From Azorhizobium doebereinerae UFLA1-100 (GTDB lineage Bacteria > Pseudomonadota > Alphaproteobacteria > Rhizobiales > Xanthobacteraceae), in the NCBI RefSeq assembly GCF_000473085.1, contig NZ_AXBA01000027.1, positions 1 to 64,000 of the forward strand: a stretch of DNA of 64,000 nt, given 5' to 3'. The position numbers and the translations under genes are program-made. The notes below the pieces were generated by a model. That model was not told the origin of the DNA. It was given only the letters and a program-made list of their open reading frames with translations, and made no database searches. Of the stretch, positions 43,682 to 52,661 are shown piece by piece. The first letter of the stretch is position 1; each line of letters starts with the position of its first letter.

Positions 43682-44128
43682 CTAATCGCTGGCTAAAGGC
43701 CGATTCGGTTCTTCCCGAACATCGTCGGGAATCTCTTGCCGAAGCTTCGGCCCTTCATTGAGACGCCGGCCCAGCGTGGCCACGAAATTGTCGTACCGCG
43801 CCCCGGCCTGCGCTCGCGCCGCCTTGGCGGCCGGTTCGGGCAGCGGCGGCGTGGTGTTGAGCCAGAAGCGGATGAATAGCGCCAGCGTCTCGACGCCGAT
43901 GCCGACATCGCGTTCGAGACGCGCCAGGCGCCGATCCTGCTGGTCGAGCCGCTTGGCGATGGCGGCTTCCCGCCGCTCGTCGGCATCCGGTGACAGGAAG
44001 GATGCGATGGCGGCTTCGGCGATCAGCGACATGGATTGCTCGCGCCGCGCGGCATATGCCGCCAGCGACTGCATGACGTCCGGATCGAGATAGACGGAGA
44101 GCTGAGCCTTCTTTTTCGGCGTCGTCAT
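43682..44128 (-). CDS. CopG-family ribbon-helix-helix protein
   Basis: The 148-residue protein has an N-terminal ribbon-helix-helix (KKAQLSVYLDPDVMQSLAAYAARR) and an Arg-rich coiled coil (KRLDQQDRRLARLERD). Such CopG proteins sit between traG and trbB in these elements and probably help the relaxosome or regulate transfer. The ATG at 44128 behind GAGG lies 7 bases after the traG stop. Confidence 0.85.
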   Translation of the reverse strand: MTTPKKKAQLSVYLDPDVMQSLAAYAARREQSMSLIAEAAIASFLSPDADERREAAIAKRLDQQDRRLARLERDVGIGVETLALFIRFWLNTTPPLPEPAAKAARAQAGARYDNFVATLGRRLNEGPKLRQEIPDDVREEPNRPLASD

Positions 44129-44135
44129 GCGCGCC

Positions 44136-46163
44136 TCACATTCCGAGGTCGTCGCCCGGATCGAGCGAGGCCTGCCGGGCAATGCCTTGCATCAGGTCAT
44201 TCATCCGGCCGATGCGAGGCGCGTCCTCCTCCATGTCGTCCACCTGGTCGAGCGCGAACTCGTTCTCGATCGGCTCCTTCTTCTCGACGGTCGCCTGGCT
44301 GAGCTCGGGCTGCTTGCGACGGTCAGTGTTCTTCGGGTCTTCGTCGTCCGCATCATCACCATCGCTTGCAACCGGAGCCGGCGGCCGTGGTGGCAATGGA
44401 CGGGCGCTCCAGTCGTCGGGGCGCGCCTCCTTTGGGCGAGCGAGCACAGGCGGCGCCACGATGCGTTCCTGGAAGCGCCCATCCTCGTAGTAGCGCGCCT
44501 TCTTCGCCCGGATCGGGTGCAGCCCGGAGACCATGACGATCTCGTCGGTCGGTGGGAGCTGCATGATCTCGCCGGGCGTCAGCAACGGGCGGGCGGTCTC
44601 CGAGCGCGAAACCATGAGGTGCCCCAGCCACGGCGACAGCCGGCTGCCGGCATAGTTCTTCATTGCCTTCATCTCGGTCGCCGTGCCGAGCGCGTCGCTG
44701 ACCCGCTTGGCGGTCCGCTCGTCGTTTGTCGCGAAGCTAACGCGGACATGGCAGTTATCGAGGATTGAGTTGTTGGGGCCGTAGGCCTTCTCGATTTGGT
44801 TCAGCGACTGGGCGATCAGGAAGCTCTTGATCCCGTAGCCGGCCATGAAGGCGAGCGCCGACTCGAAGAAGTCGAGGCGGCCGAGCGCCGGGAACTCGTC
44901 GAGCATGAGGAGAAGCCGCCGGCGGCCGGCCTTGGCCTGCAGGTCCTCGGTCAGCCGTCGGCCGACCTGATTGAGGATCAGGCGGATCAGCGGCTTGGTC
45001 CGGTTGATGTCGGACGGCGGCACGACGAGGTAGAGGGTCGTCGGGCGGTCGCCGGCGACGATGTCGCCGATCCGCCAGTCGCAGCGCCGCGTCACCTCGG
45101 CGACCACGGGATCACGATATAGGCCGAGGAACGACATCGCCGTGCTGAGCACGCCGGACCGCTCGTTGGCGGATTTGTTCAGCAGCTCGCGCGCGGCGGA
45201 CGCGACGACAGGATGGACGCCCGCCTCGCCGAGATGCGGCGTCCGCATCATCGCCGATAGCGTCGACTCGATCGGCCGCTTCGGATCGGAGAGGAACGAG
45301 GCGACGCCAGCGAGGGTCTTGTCCTCCTCGGTGTAGAGGACGTGGAGAATCGCGCCGACCAGCAGCGCATGGCTGGTCTTCTCCCAGTGGTTCCGCTTTT
45401 CCAGGCTGCCTTCGGGATCGACCAGAATGTCTGCGATGTTTTGGACGTCGCGGACCTCCCACTCGCCGCGGCGGACCTCGAGCAGCGGGTTGTAGGCGGA
45501 CGACTTCGCATTGGTCGGATCGAACAGCAGCACGCGGCCGTGCTGGGCGCGAAAGCCGGCGGTGAGCTGCCAGTTCTCACCCTTGATGTCGTGGACGATG
45601 GCCGAACCCGGCCAGGTTAGCAGCGATGGGATGACGAGGCCGACGCCCTTGCCGCTGCGGGTCGGGGCGAAGCACAGGACATGCTCAGGACCGTCATGGC
45701 GGAGATAGCTGCGCTGATGACGGCCCAGCACGACGCCGTCGGGGCCGAGCAAGCCGGCCTGCTCGATTTCCTTCGCCTGGGCCCAGCGCGCGGAGCCATA
45801 GGTCTCGATGTTCTTGGCCTCGCGGGCGCGCCAGACCGACATGCCGATGGCCACCGCCGCGGCAATGAGACCACCGGATGAGGCGATGTATGCGCCCTCG
45901 ATGAAGATCGACGGCGCGTAGGCGTCATAAGCGTACCACCACCAGAAGAACGCCGGCGGCAGATAGAACGGGAAGTGCAGGACCTCGAACCAGGGCCGCC
46001 CCAGCTCGGGCTGAAAGCCGAGCCGCCAAGCGGTCCACTCCGTCGCGGTCCAGATCGCCAGCAAGACGATGGCGAAGACGGTGATGATCTGACCCCAGAG
46101 AATCTTGGTCGCGGACATGCCGGCGAGCCTGTCTTGGGATCTTTGGCTCGAAGGATCACTCAT
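44136..46163 (-). CDS. traG: Coupling protein TraG (VirD4-like)
   Basis: The 675-residue protein has two N-terminal membrane segments (about 18-40 and 70-100) and a VirD4/TraG ATPase with Walker A PTRSGKGVG near residue 168 and Walker B LLLMLDEFPALGR near 419. It docks the relaxase-DNA complex onto the type IV channel. The start overlaps the relaxase stop by 4 bases. Confidence 0.95.
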   Translation of the reverse strand: MSDPSSQRSQDRLAGMSATKILWGQIITVFAIVLLAIWTATEWTAWRLGFQPELGRPWFEVLHFPFYLPPAFFWWWYAYDAYAPSIFIEGAYIASSGGLIAAAVAIGMSVWRAREAKNIETYGSARWAQAKEIEQAGLLGPDGVVLGRHQRSYLRHDGPEHVLCFAPTRSGKGVGLVIPSLLTWPGSAIVHDIKGENWQLTAGFRAQHGRVLLFDPTNAKSSAYNPLLEVRRGEWEVRDVQNIADILVDPEGSLEKRNHWEKTSHALLVGAILHVLYTEEDKTLAGVASFLSDPKRPIESTLSAMMRTPHLGEAGVHPVVASAARELLNKSANERSGVLSTAMSFLGLYRDPVVAEVTRRCDWRIGDIVAGDRPTTLYLVVPPSDINRTKPLIRLILNQVGRRLTEDLQAKAGRRRLLLMLDEFPALGRLDFFESALAFMAGYGIKSFLIAQSLNQIEKAYGPNNSILDNCHVRVSFATNDERTAKRVSDALGTATEMKAMKNYAGSRLSPWLGHLMVSRSETARPLLTPGEIMQLPPTDEIVMVSGLHPIRAKKARYYEDGRFQERIVAPPVLARPKEARPDDWSARPLPPRPPAPVASDGDDADDEDPKNTDRRKQPELSQATVEKKEPIENEFALDQVDDMEEDAPRIGRMNDLMQGIARQASLDPGDDLGM

Positions 46164-47899
46164 ATGCCAATTCCTCTGTTGCGGCCGAAACCCCAGTCGA
46201 CGCCGCCATCATCGCGGGCGACGCCGGAGACGTGACGGCTGAGTTGCTTTTCGAGGCTGGGCGTCCAAGGCACGAGCTGGAAGCCGAGGCCGTCATCGAT
46301 CATGGCGAAGCGGCCAGAGGCGAGCGCGAAGCGCTGCCGATAGGCGCCGGCGACATACTCACCCGACGTCGCTTGATTGAAAGGCTGCCCGGTCTCCGCC
46401 GCGAGCCGCTCGCCCAGGGCCTCGACCTCGCGGCGCCGGAGCGTGCCGATCAGGCCTTGGGAGAAGACGACGCCTCGGGCCTGGCGCTCGGCGAGGCCCT
46501 GCTCAATGAGCTGTTCGGTCCGCCGGTCCATCGCGTCGCGCACCTCAGCGCCGAAGCCGGCCTGGCCGAGAGGCACGGGATCGCGGGCGACCGCCTGCCG
46601 GTCGAGCCAGGTCGCCCCGCTCGCCGTCACCTGGTCCTCGATCGCGAGGTCGGAGCGCACCGCCAGCGCCACGCGGCGGCGCCCTTGCGCATCGTCGAAC
46701 TTACGAAGCTCGACGATCGAGCCGGACCCACTGTCGCCGGTGGCGTCGAGGTCGGGGAATTTGATGTGGTGCGTGCGCCCGTCGACGCCGTCGATCACGG
46801 CGTAGGCGGTGCCCTTCAATTCGTCGTCGAGACCGCGATCGACTAGCCGGCCGACGACGGGCACGTCGAGGCTCTCGCTGGCGAGGACATAGCTCGCGGC
46901 CGCGCGCTCGATGCCCCGCTCGCGTAGACCGCGGTGGATGCGCTTGATGATGTCGCCGCGCTCGCCGAGCTCGCGCAGCGTGGTCTCGGCGGCCTCGTCG
47001 ATTGTCCATTGGCCCGGACCAAGCTGATGCGCGAGGCCGAGACTTTCCAGATGCCGCAGTCGCCCAACCTTGAGGGCGTGGTACGGATCGGACGGGTGTC
47101 CTGAATCTGGTGCGAGATCGATGACGCCGTGACGGTCCGCGTCGCGGGCAAGCTGCCGGTCGAGCTGCGTCCAACGCTCGGCCTCGACCTGGCGCTCCAG
47201 CGCGTGCCGGATATCGAGATCGCTGCGCAATCCCAGTTCCTGCGTGACCAGGTCCTGGGCGCGGGCGCGCATGCCCTCCTTGACGTAGTCGCGGGAGATG
47301 ACGAGGTCCTGGCCGTCCTCGGCGACGCCGCGCACAATGATGTGGACGTGGGGGTGCTGGGTGTTCCAGTGATCGACGGCGACCCAATCGAGCTTGGTCC
47401 CAAGGTCCTTCTCCATCTGGCGAACCAGTTCGCGAGCGAAGCCCTTGAGGTCGGCGATCTCCGGCGCGTCCTCCGGCGAGACGATGAAACGGAAATGGTG
47501 GCGGTCGCCTTCGGAGCGCTCGGCAAACGCCTTGGGATCGGCGTCCTCGGTCTCCGGACCGAACAGCCGGGCCTTCTCCCCGTCCCGGGTGACGCCCTCG
47601 CGCCGGAGGTAGCCGAGATGGGCGCCGAGCGGCGCCGATCGCGCGGTGTGACGAACGACGCGGGCCTTCACTGTCACCAAGCGGGACCGGCCGGTCAGCA
47701 GGTGGTTGGCCCGGACGCTGGCGGCGCGGCCTCGGCCAAAAGTCGAGCGGCTGCCTCTCCTGAGCAGGCCCTGGCGCGATACACCGCCGCCGGCCTGCTG
47801 CGCGGCGGCGAGTGCTTGGGCGATGAAGGGCTTCGCCCGCTGGCTGCGCGAGGAGCGGATGCGGCCAGGCCGCGGCTGGAAGTCGTTCTCCTCAGCCAT
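46160..47899 (-). CDS. VirD2-type relaxase with DUF3363 domain
   Basis: From ATG 47899 (MAEENDF) the protein has 579 residues. The relaxase part has the metal-binding motif HWNTQHPHVHIIVRG near residues 175-190, with a candidate catalytic Tyr in GAHLGYLRREG. The C-terminal half matches DUF3363 (SYVLASESLDVPVVGRLVDRG). It nicks oriT and pilots the strand into the recipient. The frame stays open to 47980, but that stretch is upstream DNA with the oriT candidate. Confidence 0.92.
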   Translation of the reverse strand: MAEENDFQPRPGRIRSSRSQRAKPFIAQALAAAQQAGGGVSRQGLLRRGSRSTFGRGRAASVRANHLLTGRSRLVTVKARVVRHTARSAPLGAHLGYLRREGVTRDGEKARLFGPETEDADPKAFAERSEGDRHHFRFIVSPEDAPEIADLKGFARELVRQMEKDLGTKLDWVAVDHWNTQHPHVHIIVRGVAEDGQDLVISRDYVKEGMRARAQDLVTQELGLRSDLDIRHALERQVEAERWTQLDRQLARDADRHGVIDLAPDSGHPSDPYHALKVGRLRHLESLGLAHQLGPGQWTIDEAAETTLRELGERGDIIKRIHRGLRERGIERAAASYVLASESLDVPVVGRLVDRGLDDELKGTAYAVIDGVDGRTHHIKFPDLDATGDSGSGSIVELRKFDDAQGRRRVALAVRSDLAIEDQVTASGATWLDRQAVARDPVPLGQAGFGAEVRDAMDRRTEQLIEQGLAERQARGVVFSQGLIGTLRRREVEALGERLAAETGQPFNQATSGEYVAGAYRQRFALASGRFAMIDDGLGFQLVPWTPSLEKQLSRHVSGVARDDGGVDWGFGRNRGIGI

Positions 47900-47910
47900 G
47901 GCCGGCCCCG

Positions 47911-48070
47911 GCAATGTGCAGAAAATGCAGGATCGGCAAAGCGTTGAAGTTGCAGCGCACATTGCGCGCCGAGGCCGCACCTTGCCGGATCAGCCAAAAA
48001 CACAAACAAAAACAACCGACCGACAGAGCCGCACATTGCGGCCTTTTATCTGGCCCTCTGTCGGTCGGTT
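47911..48070. other. Candidate oriT upstream of the relaxase gene
   Basis: The 354-base gap between relaxase and transglycosylase contains three copies of GCACATTGC: inverted at 47911-47919, direct at 47957-47965 and 48031-48039. It also contains a perfect 15-base-arm inverted repeat (48014-48028 with 48056-48070) whose loop holds the third copy. Repeated protein sites plus a long inverted repeat beside the relaxase gene are the usual look of oriT. On the minus strand the hairpin is followed by a T-rich run, so it could instead, or also, be a terminator of the upstream operon. No nick site was recognised. Confidence 0.5.
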
Positions 48071-48253
48071 TCTGCCCTTCACCCCTGTCCGCCCGTCCTC
48101 CTTTCCGGAAGTACGCTGCGCCGCGCCAGCCTGCGAAATCGCGCGCGAAAGCCTTGGCATGGCCCATGGAGTCGCCGAGCACCGTCGCGCCGCTAAGGAA
48201 AGCGCGAGCTGGCTGAGACATCGCCGCGGCATGACTGCAAGGCGGCAGCGAGA

Positions 48254-48970
48254 TCATGGCTTCGGTCCCGCTGCGGAAACCGAGACGAACAGGCCGGCCG
48301 ATTGCGGTGCGATGGCGGAGACATCGCGCACCGCGACGACCTCCGGTGTCTCGCTCGGCGGCTGCTTGGCCGACGTGCGATCAGCGGGTTCAGCGCTTGC
48401 CGAACGCGTGATGAAGAGCGGCGCCTGCGTCCAGGACGACGGATCGGAGGCCGCCACGAGGACAGGCCCATCGATCGCGCCGTCCCCGACAAAAGGGACG
48501 AGCGCCGCGACATAAGCGACCGTTTCGGGCGGCAACGGGCGGTGTCGATCGCGATAGTCTTCGTATCGACCAGGACCCGCATTGTATGCCGCGAGGAAGC
48601 CCGGCGATCCGTAGCGGTCGTGCATTTCGCGCAGGAAGGCCGCGCCCGCCAAGATGTTGTCGTGCGCATCGAACGGATCGCGCCCGAGGCCGTACCGAGC
48701 GCGCATCCCCGCCCAGGTGTCGGGCATCAGTTGCATCAACCCGATCGCCCCCTTGGACGAGATCGCGCGCCGGTCGCCGCGGCTTTCGACCCGCATGATC
48801 GCCCGTATCCATGCTGCCGGAATGCCGAAGCGCTGGGCCGCCTCCGCGATGAGCCCGGCATAGGTATCGCTCGGCGCTTGCAGCTCGATCCGAGCGGTCT
48901 GGGCGTGAGCGACGACGGCGGGCGTGCCGAACGTCGTCGCCCCGACGAGCATGACGAGAGCGGCCCGCAT
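48254..48970 (-). CDS. Lytic transglycosylase (VirB1/TrbN-like)
   Basis: The 238-residue protein has a Sec signal ending in VAHAQ and an SLT domain with the catalytic Glu at 62 (IMRVESRGDRRA), then KGAIGLMQLMPDTW and AAYNAGPGRY. It opens the peptidoglycan for the conjugation channel. The C-terminal 80 residues are unstructured. Confidence 0.92.
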   Translation of the reverse strand: MRAALVMLVGATTFGTPAVVAHAQTARIELQAPSDTYAGLIAEAAQRFGIPAAWIRAIMRVESRGDRRAISSKGAIGLMQLMPDTWAGMRARYGLGRDPFDAHDNILAGAAFLREMHDRYGSPGFLAAYNAGPGRYEDYRDRHRPLPPETVAYVAALVPFVGDGAIDGPVLVAASDPSSWTQAPLFITRSASAEPADRTSAKQPPSETPEVVAVRDVSAIAPQSAGLFVSVSAAGPKP

Positions 48971-48974
48971 GCGC

Positions 48975-49310
48975 TCAATCCCGCTGGCCGCGCTTGGGCG
49001 GGCGGTTCCAGTTCAGCACCCACGCAGACTTGTCGTCGCCGGACTGAAAGAGATTGGCGCGGATTGGCTGATGCAGCGCCGGGTCATCGATGACGAGCGA
49101 GACGTATTCGCCCGCCTTCTCGCCGGTGCGTTTCCAGCCCGCGCCGATCTCCGGGCCGTCGGCGTCGCCCAGATGGACGCGATAGTCGGGCGCGTTCTCG
49201 GCATCGGAAGCTTCGGCCGGAACGAGAGAAAGGGCTTGGGTGAAGGTGAGCGTCTGGATGCGTCCGCCGAAGCCGGACTTATCGCGGGTGAAATGACCGA
49301 TCTGCACCAT
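48975..49310 (-). CDS. DUF736 protein (first copy)
   Basis: From ATG 49310 (behind GGAGG) the 111-residue protein reads MVQIGHFTRDKSGFGGRIQT and ends in a WNRPPKRGQRD-like tail, the pattern of the DUF736 family. Its core (GWKRTGEKAGEYVSLVIDDP) is shared with the second copy at 56612. The role is unknown; the family is restricted largely to conjugative elements and plasmids. Confidence 0.85.
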   Translation of the reverse strand: MVQIGHFTRDKSGFGGRIQTLTFTQALSLVPAEASDAENAPDYRVHLGDADGPEIGAGWKRTGEKAGEYVSLVIDDPALHQPIRANLFQSGDDKSAWVLNWNRPPKRGQRD

Positions 49311-49345
49311 GAGAAACCTCCGTGGTTGGCGGGTTGAGAAGCGGG

Positions 49346-49891
49346 TCAATCGGTGGCGGCGCGCCACACGAAGCGGCCATCACCGGCCTCGTCGGTCCAA
49401 AGCGGGACCGCGCGGGCGACGATCGAAGTGACGGGGAGCGGGCCGAAGTAGCGGCCGTCCAGGCTGTCCGGGACGGTCGGGTTCATGAGGAAAACTTCGC
49501 CCGCGCTGAGGGTGTGGCAGCCACTCCAGCGCGGCAACGGACGGCCGAGATGATCGCGTGTCTTGGGGACGCCGACGTCGATATGATCGACGGTCACGGC
49601 GTCGTTCTCCCGGCACACCGTTTGTCCGGCGACCGCCATGACGTGCTTCAGCAGCGGCACGCCTCTCGGCAGGAAACCGCCATCGGCGAGATAGCTCGCG
49701 ATCGGCTCGGGCGGACGCACGGCGACCAGCTCGAGCGCGTGAAGCGGGCCGGCCGGCCGCAGCGCGTAGAGCCCTGTCGGCGTGCTGGCCGTGGCATTCC
49801 AGATCAGCCGCGGCGCGGGATGGAAGAACACCAGCGCGCCGGCAGCGAGCATCGCCACATAGGTCGACATGACGTAGCCGAAGCGACTCAT
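49346..49891 (-). CDS. traF: TraF, S26-type conjugal signal peptidase
   Basis: From ATG 49891 the 181-residue protein has one N-terminal membrane segment. The S26 catalytic Ser lies in TASTPTGLYAL and the Lys in VPLLKHVMAVAG, followed by FLMNPTVPDSLDGRYFG. It processes the TrbC pilin. The start overlaps the DUF2840 stop by 4 bases. Confidence 0.92.
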   Translation of the reverse strand: MSRFGYVMSTYVAMLAAGALVFFHPAPRLIWNATASTPTGLYALRPAGPLHALELVAVRPPEPIASYLADGGFLPRGVPLLKHVMAVAGQTVCRENDAVTVDHIDVGVPKTRDHLGRPLPRWSGCHTLSAGEVFLMNPTVPDSLDGRYFGPLPVTSIVARAVPLWTDEAGDGRFVWRAATD

Positions 49892-50406
49892 GGCGCGACC
49901 CTCCGACGCCTCAGCCAGGCCGCATGCTGCGCGCGCGTGTAGGCGTGCGGCTCGTCGCCGACGGCCAGGCGGTTGTGGAGATGACGCCAGTGTTCCGGCG
50001 CGGCGTCGGCCGGATCGATGTCGAGGGCTTCGATCGCATCGATCGCCTGCAGCACGCGCTCGACCTTCGGCCAGCCATCGACGCGCAACAGGATTTCGCC
50101 ACCGGGCTGCACGAAGGGCAGTGTCTGGTGGGGCGCGCCGGCTTCGACCGCGCGCACGATGTCCATCCGCGAGACGATGGTGCCGAAGTCGTTCGACGCC
50201 CAGCGGACGAAGGCGAAGATGCTGCCCGGCCTGAAGCTGGAGATGCTGCGGCGGCGGTCGAGGATCTTCTCCTCGGCGCGGCGGCCGAAGCGGAGCCAGC
50301 GCTCGATCTTCCTCTCGATCCAGGTCAGCTCGACATGCGTGAGCGCGAGGCCCGCGCGACCTCGCGATGGCGCGACATGCCGCGGCGACAGCGTGTTGTC
50401 GCTCAT
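49888..50406 (-). CDS. DUF2840 protein
   Basis: The 172-residue protein has the DUF2840 signature: LTWIERKIERWLRFGRRAEE, then GSIFAFVRWASNDFGT. It is always found next to traF and parA in this class of element; its function is unknown. It is co-translated with both neighbours through 4-base overlaps. Confidence 0.88.
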   Translation of the reverse strand: MSDNTLSPRHVAPSRGRAGLALTHVELTWIERKIERWLRFGRRAEEKILDRRRSISSFRPGSIFAFVRWASNDFGTIVSRMDIVRAVEAGAPHQTLPFVQPGGEILLRVDGWPKVERVLQAIDAIEALDIDPADAAPEHWRHLHNRLAVGDEPHAYTRAQHAAWLRRRRVAP

Positions 50407-50657
50407 GATGGCTCTCCGGAATCGTCGGGGAATTCGCGCGCGAGAAGATCGCGCAGCATGTCGGCGACGGTGATCCCGCGCCGGAAGGCCGCGACCTTGA
50501 TGCGACCACGCAGCGCCGGCGTGACGTCGATGGTCAGGCGCGCGGTGAACGCCGAGGCGTCATCGGCGCGCCGCGCCGGGATTTCGGGCGCCTTGATCCA
50601 GCTTTCGGCGTCGCCCGGCCGCGCTGCGAAGCCGCGCCTGTTGGGTCGCTCGCTCAC
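50403..50657 (-). CDS. Ribbon-helix-helix protein beside ParA
   Basis: The 84-residue protein has a C-terminal ribbon-helix-helix-like part (TARLTIDVTPALRGRIKVAAF, RRGITVADMLRDLL). Its position after parA suggests a ParG-like or CopG-like DNA-binding partner in partition; this is inference from context. Confidence 0.7.
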   Translation of the reverse strand: MSERPNRRGFAARPGDAESWIKAPEIPARRADDASAFTARLTIDVTPALRGRIKVAAFRRGITVADMLRDLLAREFPDDSGEPS

Positions 50658-51292
50658 GGCGCGATCCTCGCGACTTCGGCGGCGAGCGCGGCGATCTCGC
50701 GGGCGGCGGCGCTCTGCTCGGCCAGCTCGAAAACCAGGCGGCCGGACTGCGCGGCGTCGGCGAAGGCGACCCGCTGGCCGACGGTGCTCGCGAGCACCGG
50801 CGGATCATGATCGGCCAGCGTCTCGGCCGTCTCGCGGGCGATCACCGTGCGGGCGCCGCAGCGGTTCAGCACGAAGCGCGCGGCAAGTCCTGGGCGGTAG
50901 ATGCGCGCCTCGCGCAGCAGGGCCAGCATCTCGGCCGACGCCCAGCCGTCGAGCGGCGACGGCTGGACGGGGATCAGCACCAGGTCGGCAGCGAGCAATG
51001 CCGAGCGCATCAGACCGGCGACGCGCGGCGGCCCGTCGATGACGACGTGATCGCAGGTCGTGGCCAGCTCGGGCGCTTCGCGATGGAGCGTGTCGCGCGC
51101 CAGGCCGACGACGCCGAACAGCCGCGAGACGTTTTCCCGCGCGCGCTGCTGCGACCAGTCGAGTGCTGAACCTTGCGGGTCGGCGTCGACCAGCGTGACG
51201 CGCCTGCCGTGCAACGCCCATTCACCGGCGAGATGCAGTGCGAGCGTCGTTTTGCCGACACCGCCCTTCTGGTTGAGGAGGGCGACGATCAT
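50654..51292 (-). CDS. parA: ParA-family partition ATPase
   Basis: The 212-residue protein begins MIVALLNQKGGVGKTTLALH with the deviant Walker A (residues 9-16), followed by DADPQGSALDW and the Asp of VVIDGPP. It is the short type without an N-terminal HTH. It probably helps keep the excised circular ICE in dividing cells, together with the small RHH protein. Confidence 0.92.
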   Translation of the reverse strand: MIVALLNQKGGVGKTTLALHLAGEWALHGRRVTLVDADPQGSALDWSQQRARENVSRLFGVVGLARDTLHREAPELATTCDHVVIDGPPRVAGLMRSALLAADLVLIPVQPSPLDGWASAEMLALLREARIYRPGLAARFVLNRCGARTVIARETAETLADHDPPVLASTVGQRVAFADAAQSGRLVFELAEQSAAAREIAALAAEVARIAP

Positions 51293-52398
51293 CTCTTCCC
51301 TCCCGGCTTGCGGCTGAAGGGCAGCGACGGTTGGCGTCCTGGGCGATCTGAAATCGGCCGGTCGGCGGGGTTATCCGCCGAACGCGCGGGCCAACAACAA
51401 GAGTTAGATTCTGAGTTAGACTCTAAGTTAAGGCCCGGAATCGTCGTTTCAGGCCAGAGGGTTAACTGCGGTTTGCACGCCCGAAGTCCCGATACCCGCA
51501 CGCCCGAAGTCCCGATAGTCGGAACGCCTGAAGTCCCGACCCCGTCCACAGCGATATCCACAGGCCCTGTGGATAAGGCGGCGGGCACGATGCGCAGCAG
51601 TTCGCGTCGGCCGTTGCGCTCGATGCGTAATCGGTAACCGGGGAGCGGTTGGCGAGCGGCGATCCGGCGGAGGTCAAAGGCGAAATCTGGAAGCTTGGCG
51701 AGGCTCCCGGACTTCTCGTGCAGGTGCGCGACCTCGAACAGCCAGCCCTTGGGCTGGCGGCCGGCATGCTTGCGGGCGACTCGATATAGCCAGCGCTCGA
51801 TGCCGCCGGTCAGGCGGAAATAGGCTGGGTCGATGGCGAGCACCAGCGAGCGATCGATAACGCCGCGGTAGAACCAGTCGGGGAGCACGAACTCCATGCC
51901 CTCGACGCGGCCGTCGCGGGTCGTGCATTCCTCCCACTCGTTGATCCAGGAAAACTGATGGCGGCGCCAATGCTCGCCGTTGCGGATCGTCGTGCGGATG
52001 ACGGTCGATTGCAGGCGAGCGAGCGCGCCCTTCAGAAGCTTGTAATCGCGCGCGCCGGTCTGCCGGCCGATGGATGTCAGGAGCTGATACGGCGTGAAGC
52101 GCAGGAAGCGTGAGGTCTTGAAACCAAGGTCTTCGGCCTCGACGATCTGGCTCGCCGCCCAGATCAGCACGTCGGCGTCCCAGATAGTCGCCATGCCGTG
52201 TTCGGGCACGGCGTAGACTTCCACGCGGACGCCGCCGGTCTCGTAGAGGATGGGCGCGGTACGCCTGGTCTTGGCGAGCGAGAAGAACGGCCGCTCCATC
52301 AGGTCGCGCTGGTCGCGCGGGCTGGCGTCGCCCATGGCGACGACGAACGGATCGAGCTTGCTCCGTTCGCTGCTGGTGATGAGGCGGCGCGACGACAT
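51289..52398 (-). CDS. repA: RepA-type replication initiator
   Basis: The 369-residue protein matches plasmid replication initiator RepA (RPA family): FFSLAKTRRTAPILYETGGVR, then WDADVLIWAASQIVEAEDLG and winged-helix-like segments (FLRFTPYQLLTSIGR, WLYRVARKHAGRQPKGW). The last 90 residues are low-complexity because that DNA carries origin-like repeats (51401-51576). The gene lies 11 bases after the excisionase-like gene and overlaps parA by 4 bases. An ICE with its own initiator may replicate as a plasmid once excised. Confidence 0.9.
   Translation of the reverse strand: MSSRRLITSSERSKLDPFVVAMGDASPRDQRDLMERPFFSLAKTRRTAPILYETGGVRVEVYAVPEHGMATIWDADVLIWAASQIVEAEDLGFKTSRFLRFTPYQLLTSIGRQTGARDYKLLKGALARLQSTVIRTTIRNGEHWRRHQFSWINEWEECTTRDGRVEGMEFVLPDWFYRGVIDRSLVLAIDPAYFRLTGGIERWLYRVARKHAGRQPKGWLFEVAHLHEKSGSLAKLPDFAFDLRRIAARQPLPGYRLRIERNGRRELLRIVPAALSTGPVDIAVDGVGTSGVPTIGTSGVRVSGLRACKPQLTLWPETTIPGLNLESNSESNSCCWPARSADNPADRPISDRPGRQPSLPFSRKPGGKR
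51401..51576. other. Origin-like region embedded in repA
   Basis: Three direct repeats of ACGCCCGAAGTCCCGATA start at 51477, 51500 and 51524 (spacing 23-24; the third differs at one inner base and its end). Next to them TATCCACAGG-C-CCTGTGGATA (51555-51575) forms a perfect palindrome containing the exact DnaA box TTATCCACA on the minus strand and a one-mismatch box opposite. On the other side is an AT-rich run with 12-base tandem repeats (GAGTTAGATTCT at 51401 and 51413, then a weaker copy). Iterons, DnaA boxes and an AT-rich stretch together are the parts of a replication origin. Confidence 0.7.
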
Positions 52399-52409
52399 CG
52401 GCGAGCGCC

Positions 52410-52661
52410 TCAGCGATGCGCATGGCCGGCGGCGCGGGCCTCGACGTAGCGGGGATCCGACGTCGAGTTGCAGGCGGCGTTGTCAGCCCAGGCCTCCAGG
52501 TCGCCGATGGCGTAGACGACGCGGCCGCCGAGCTTACGGAAGGTCGGGCCGCTGCCGTGGCAGCGATACTTTTCCAGGGTGCGCGGCGAGATGCCAAGGA
52601 TGCGCGCCGCCTCATGGGTTCGGACGTAGCGGGTGGCGAGCTGCGCGGACCTGTCGAGCAT
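52410..52661 (-). CDS. AlpA/MerR-like excisionase, RdfS-like
   Basis: The 83-residue protein has a winged helix of the AlpA/Xis type (YVRTHEAARILGISPRTLEKYRCHGSGP, then FRKLGGRVVYAIGDLEAW). In ICEMlSymR7A the similar small protein RdfS is the directionality factor and is activated by FseA. Here the gene directly follows the FseA-like gene and heads repA-parA-traF. GGAGG precedes the ATG. The 215-base gap upstream should carry its promoter; I see no clear box in it. Confidence 0.75.
   Translation of the reverse strand: MLDRSAQLATRYVRTHEAARILGISPRTLEKYRCHGSGPTFRKLGGRVVYAIGDLEAWADNAACNSTSDPRYVEARAAGHAHR

Noticed and set aside
51477-51540. Direct repeats considered as a CRISPR array
   Set aside because: Only three short copies with 5-7 base gaps, inside the repA frame and beside DnaA boxes; iterons fit better.
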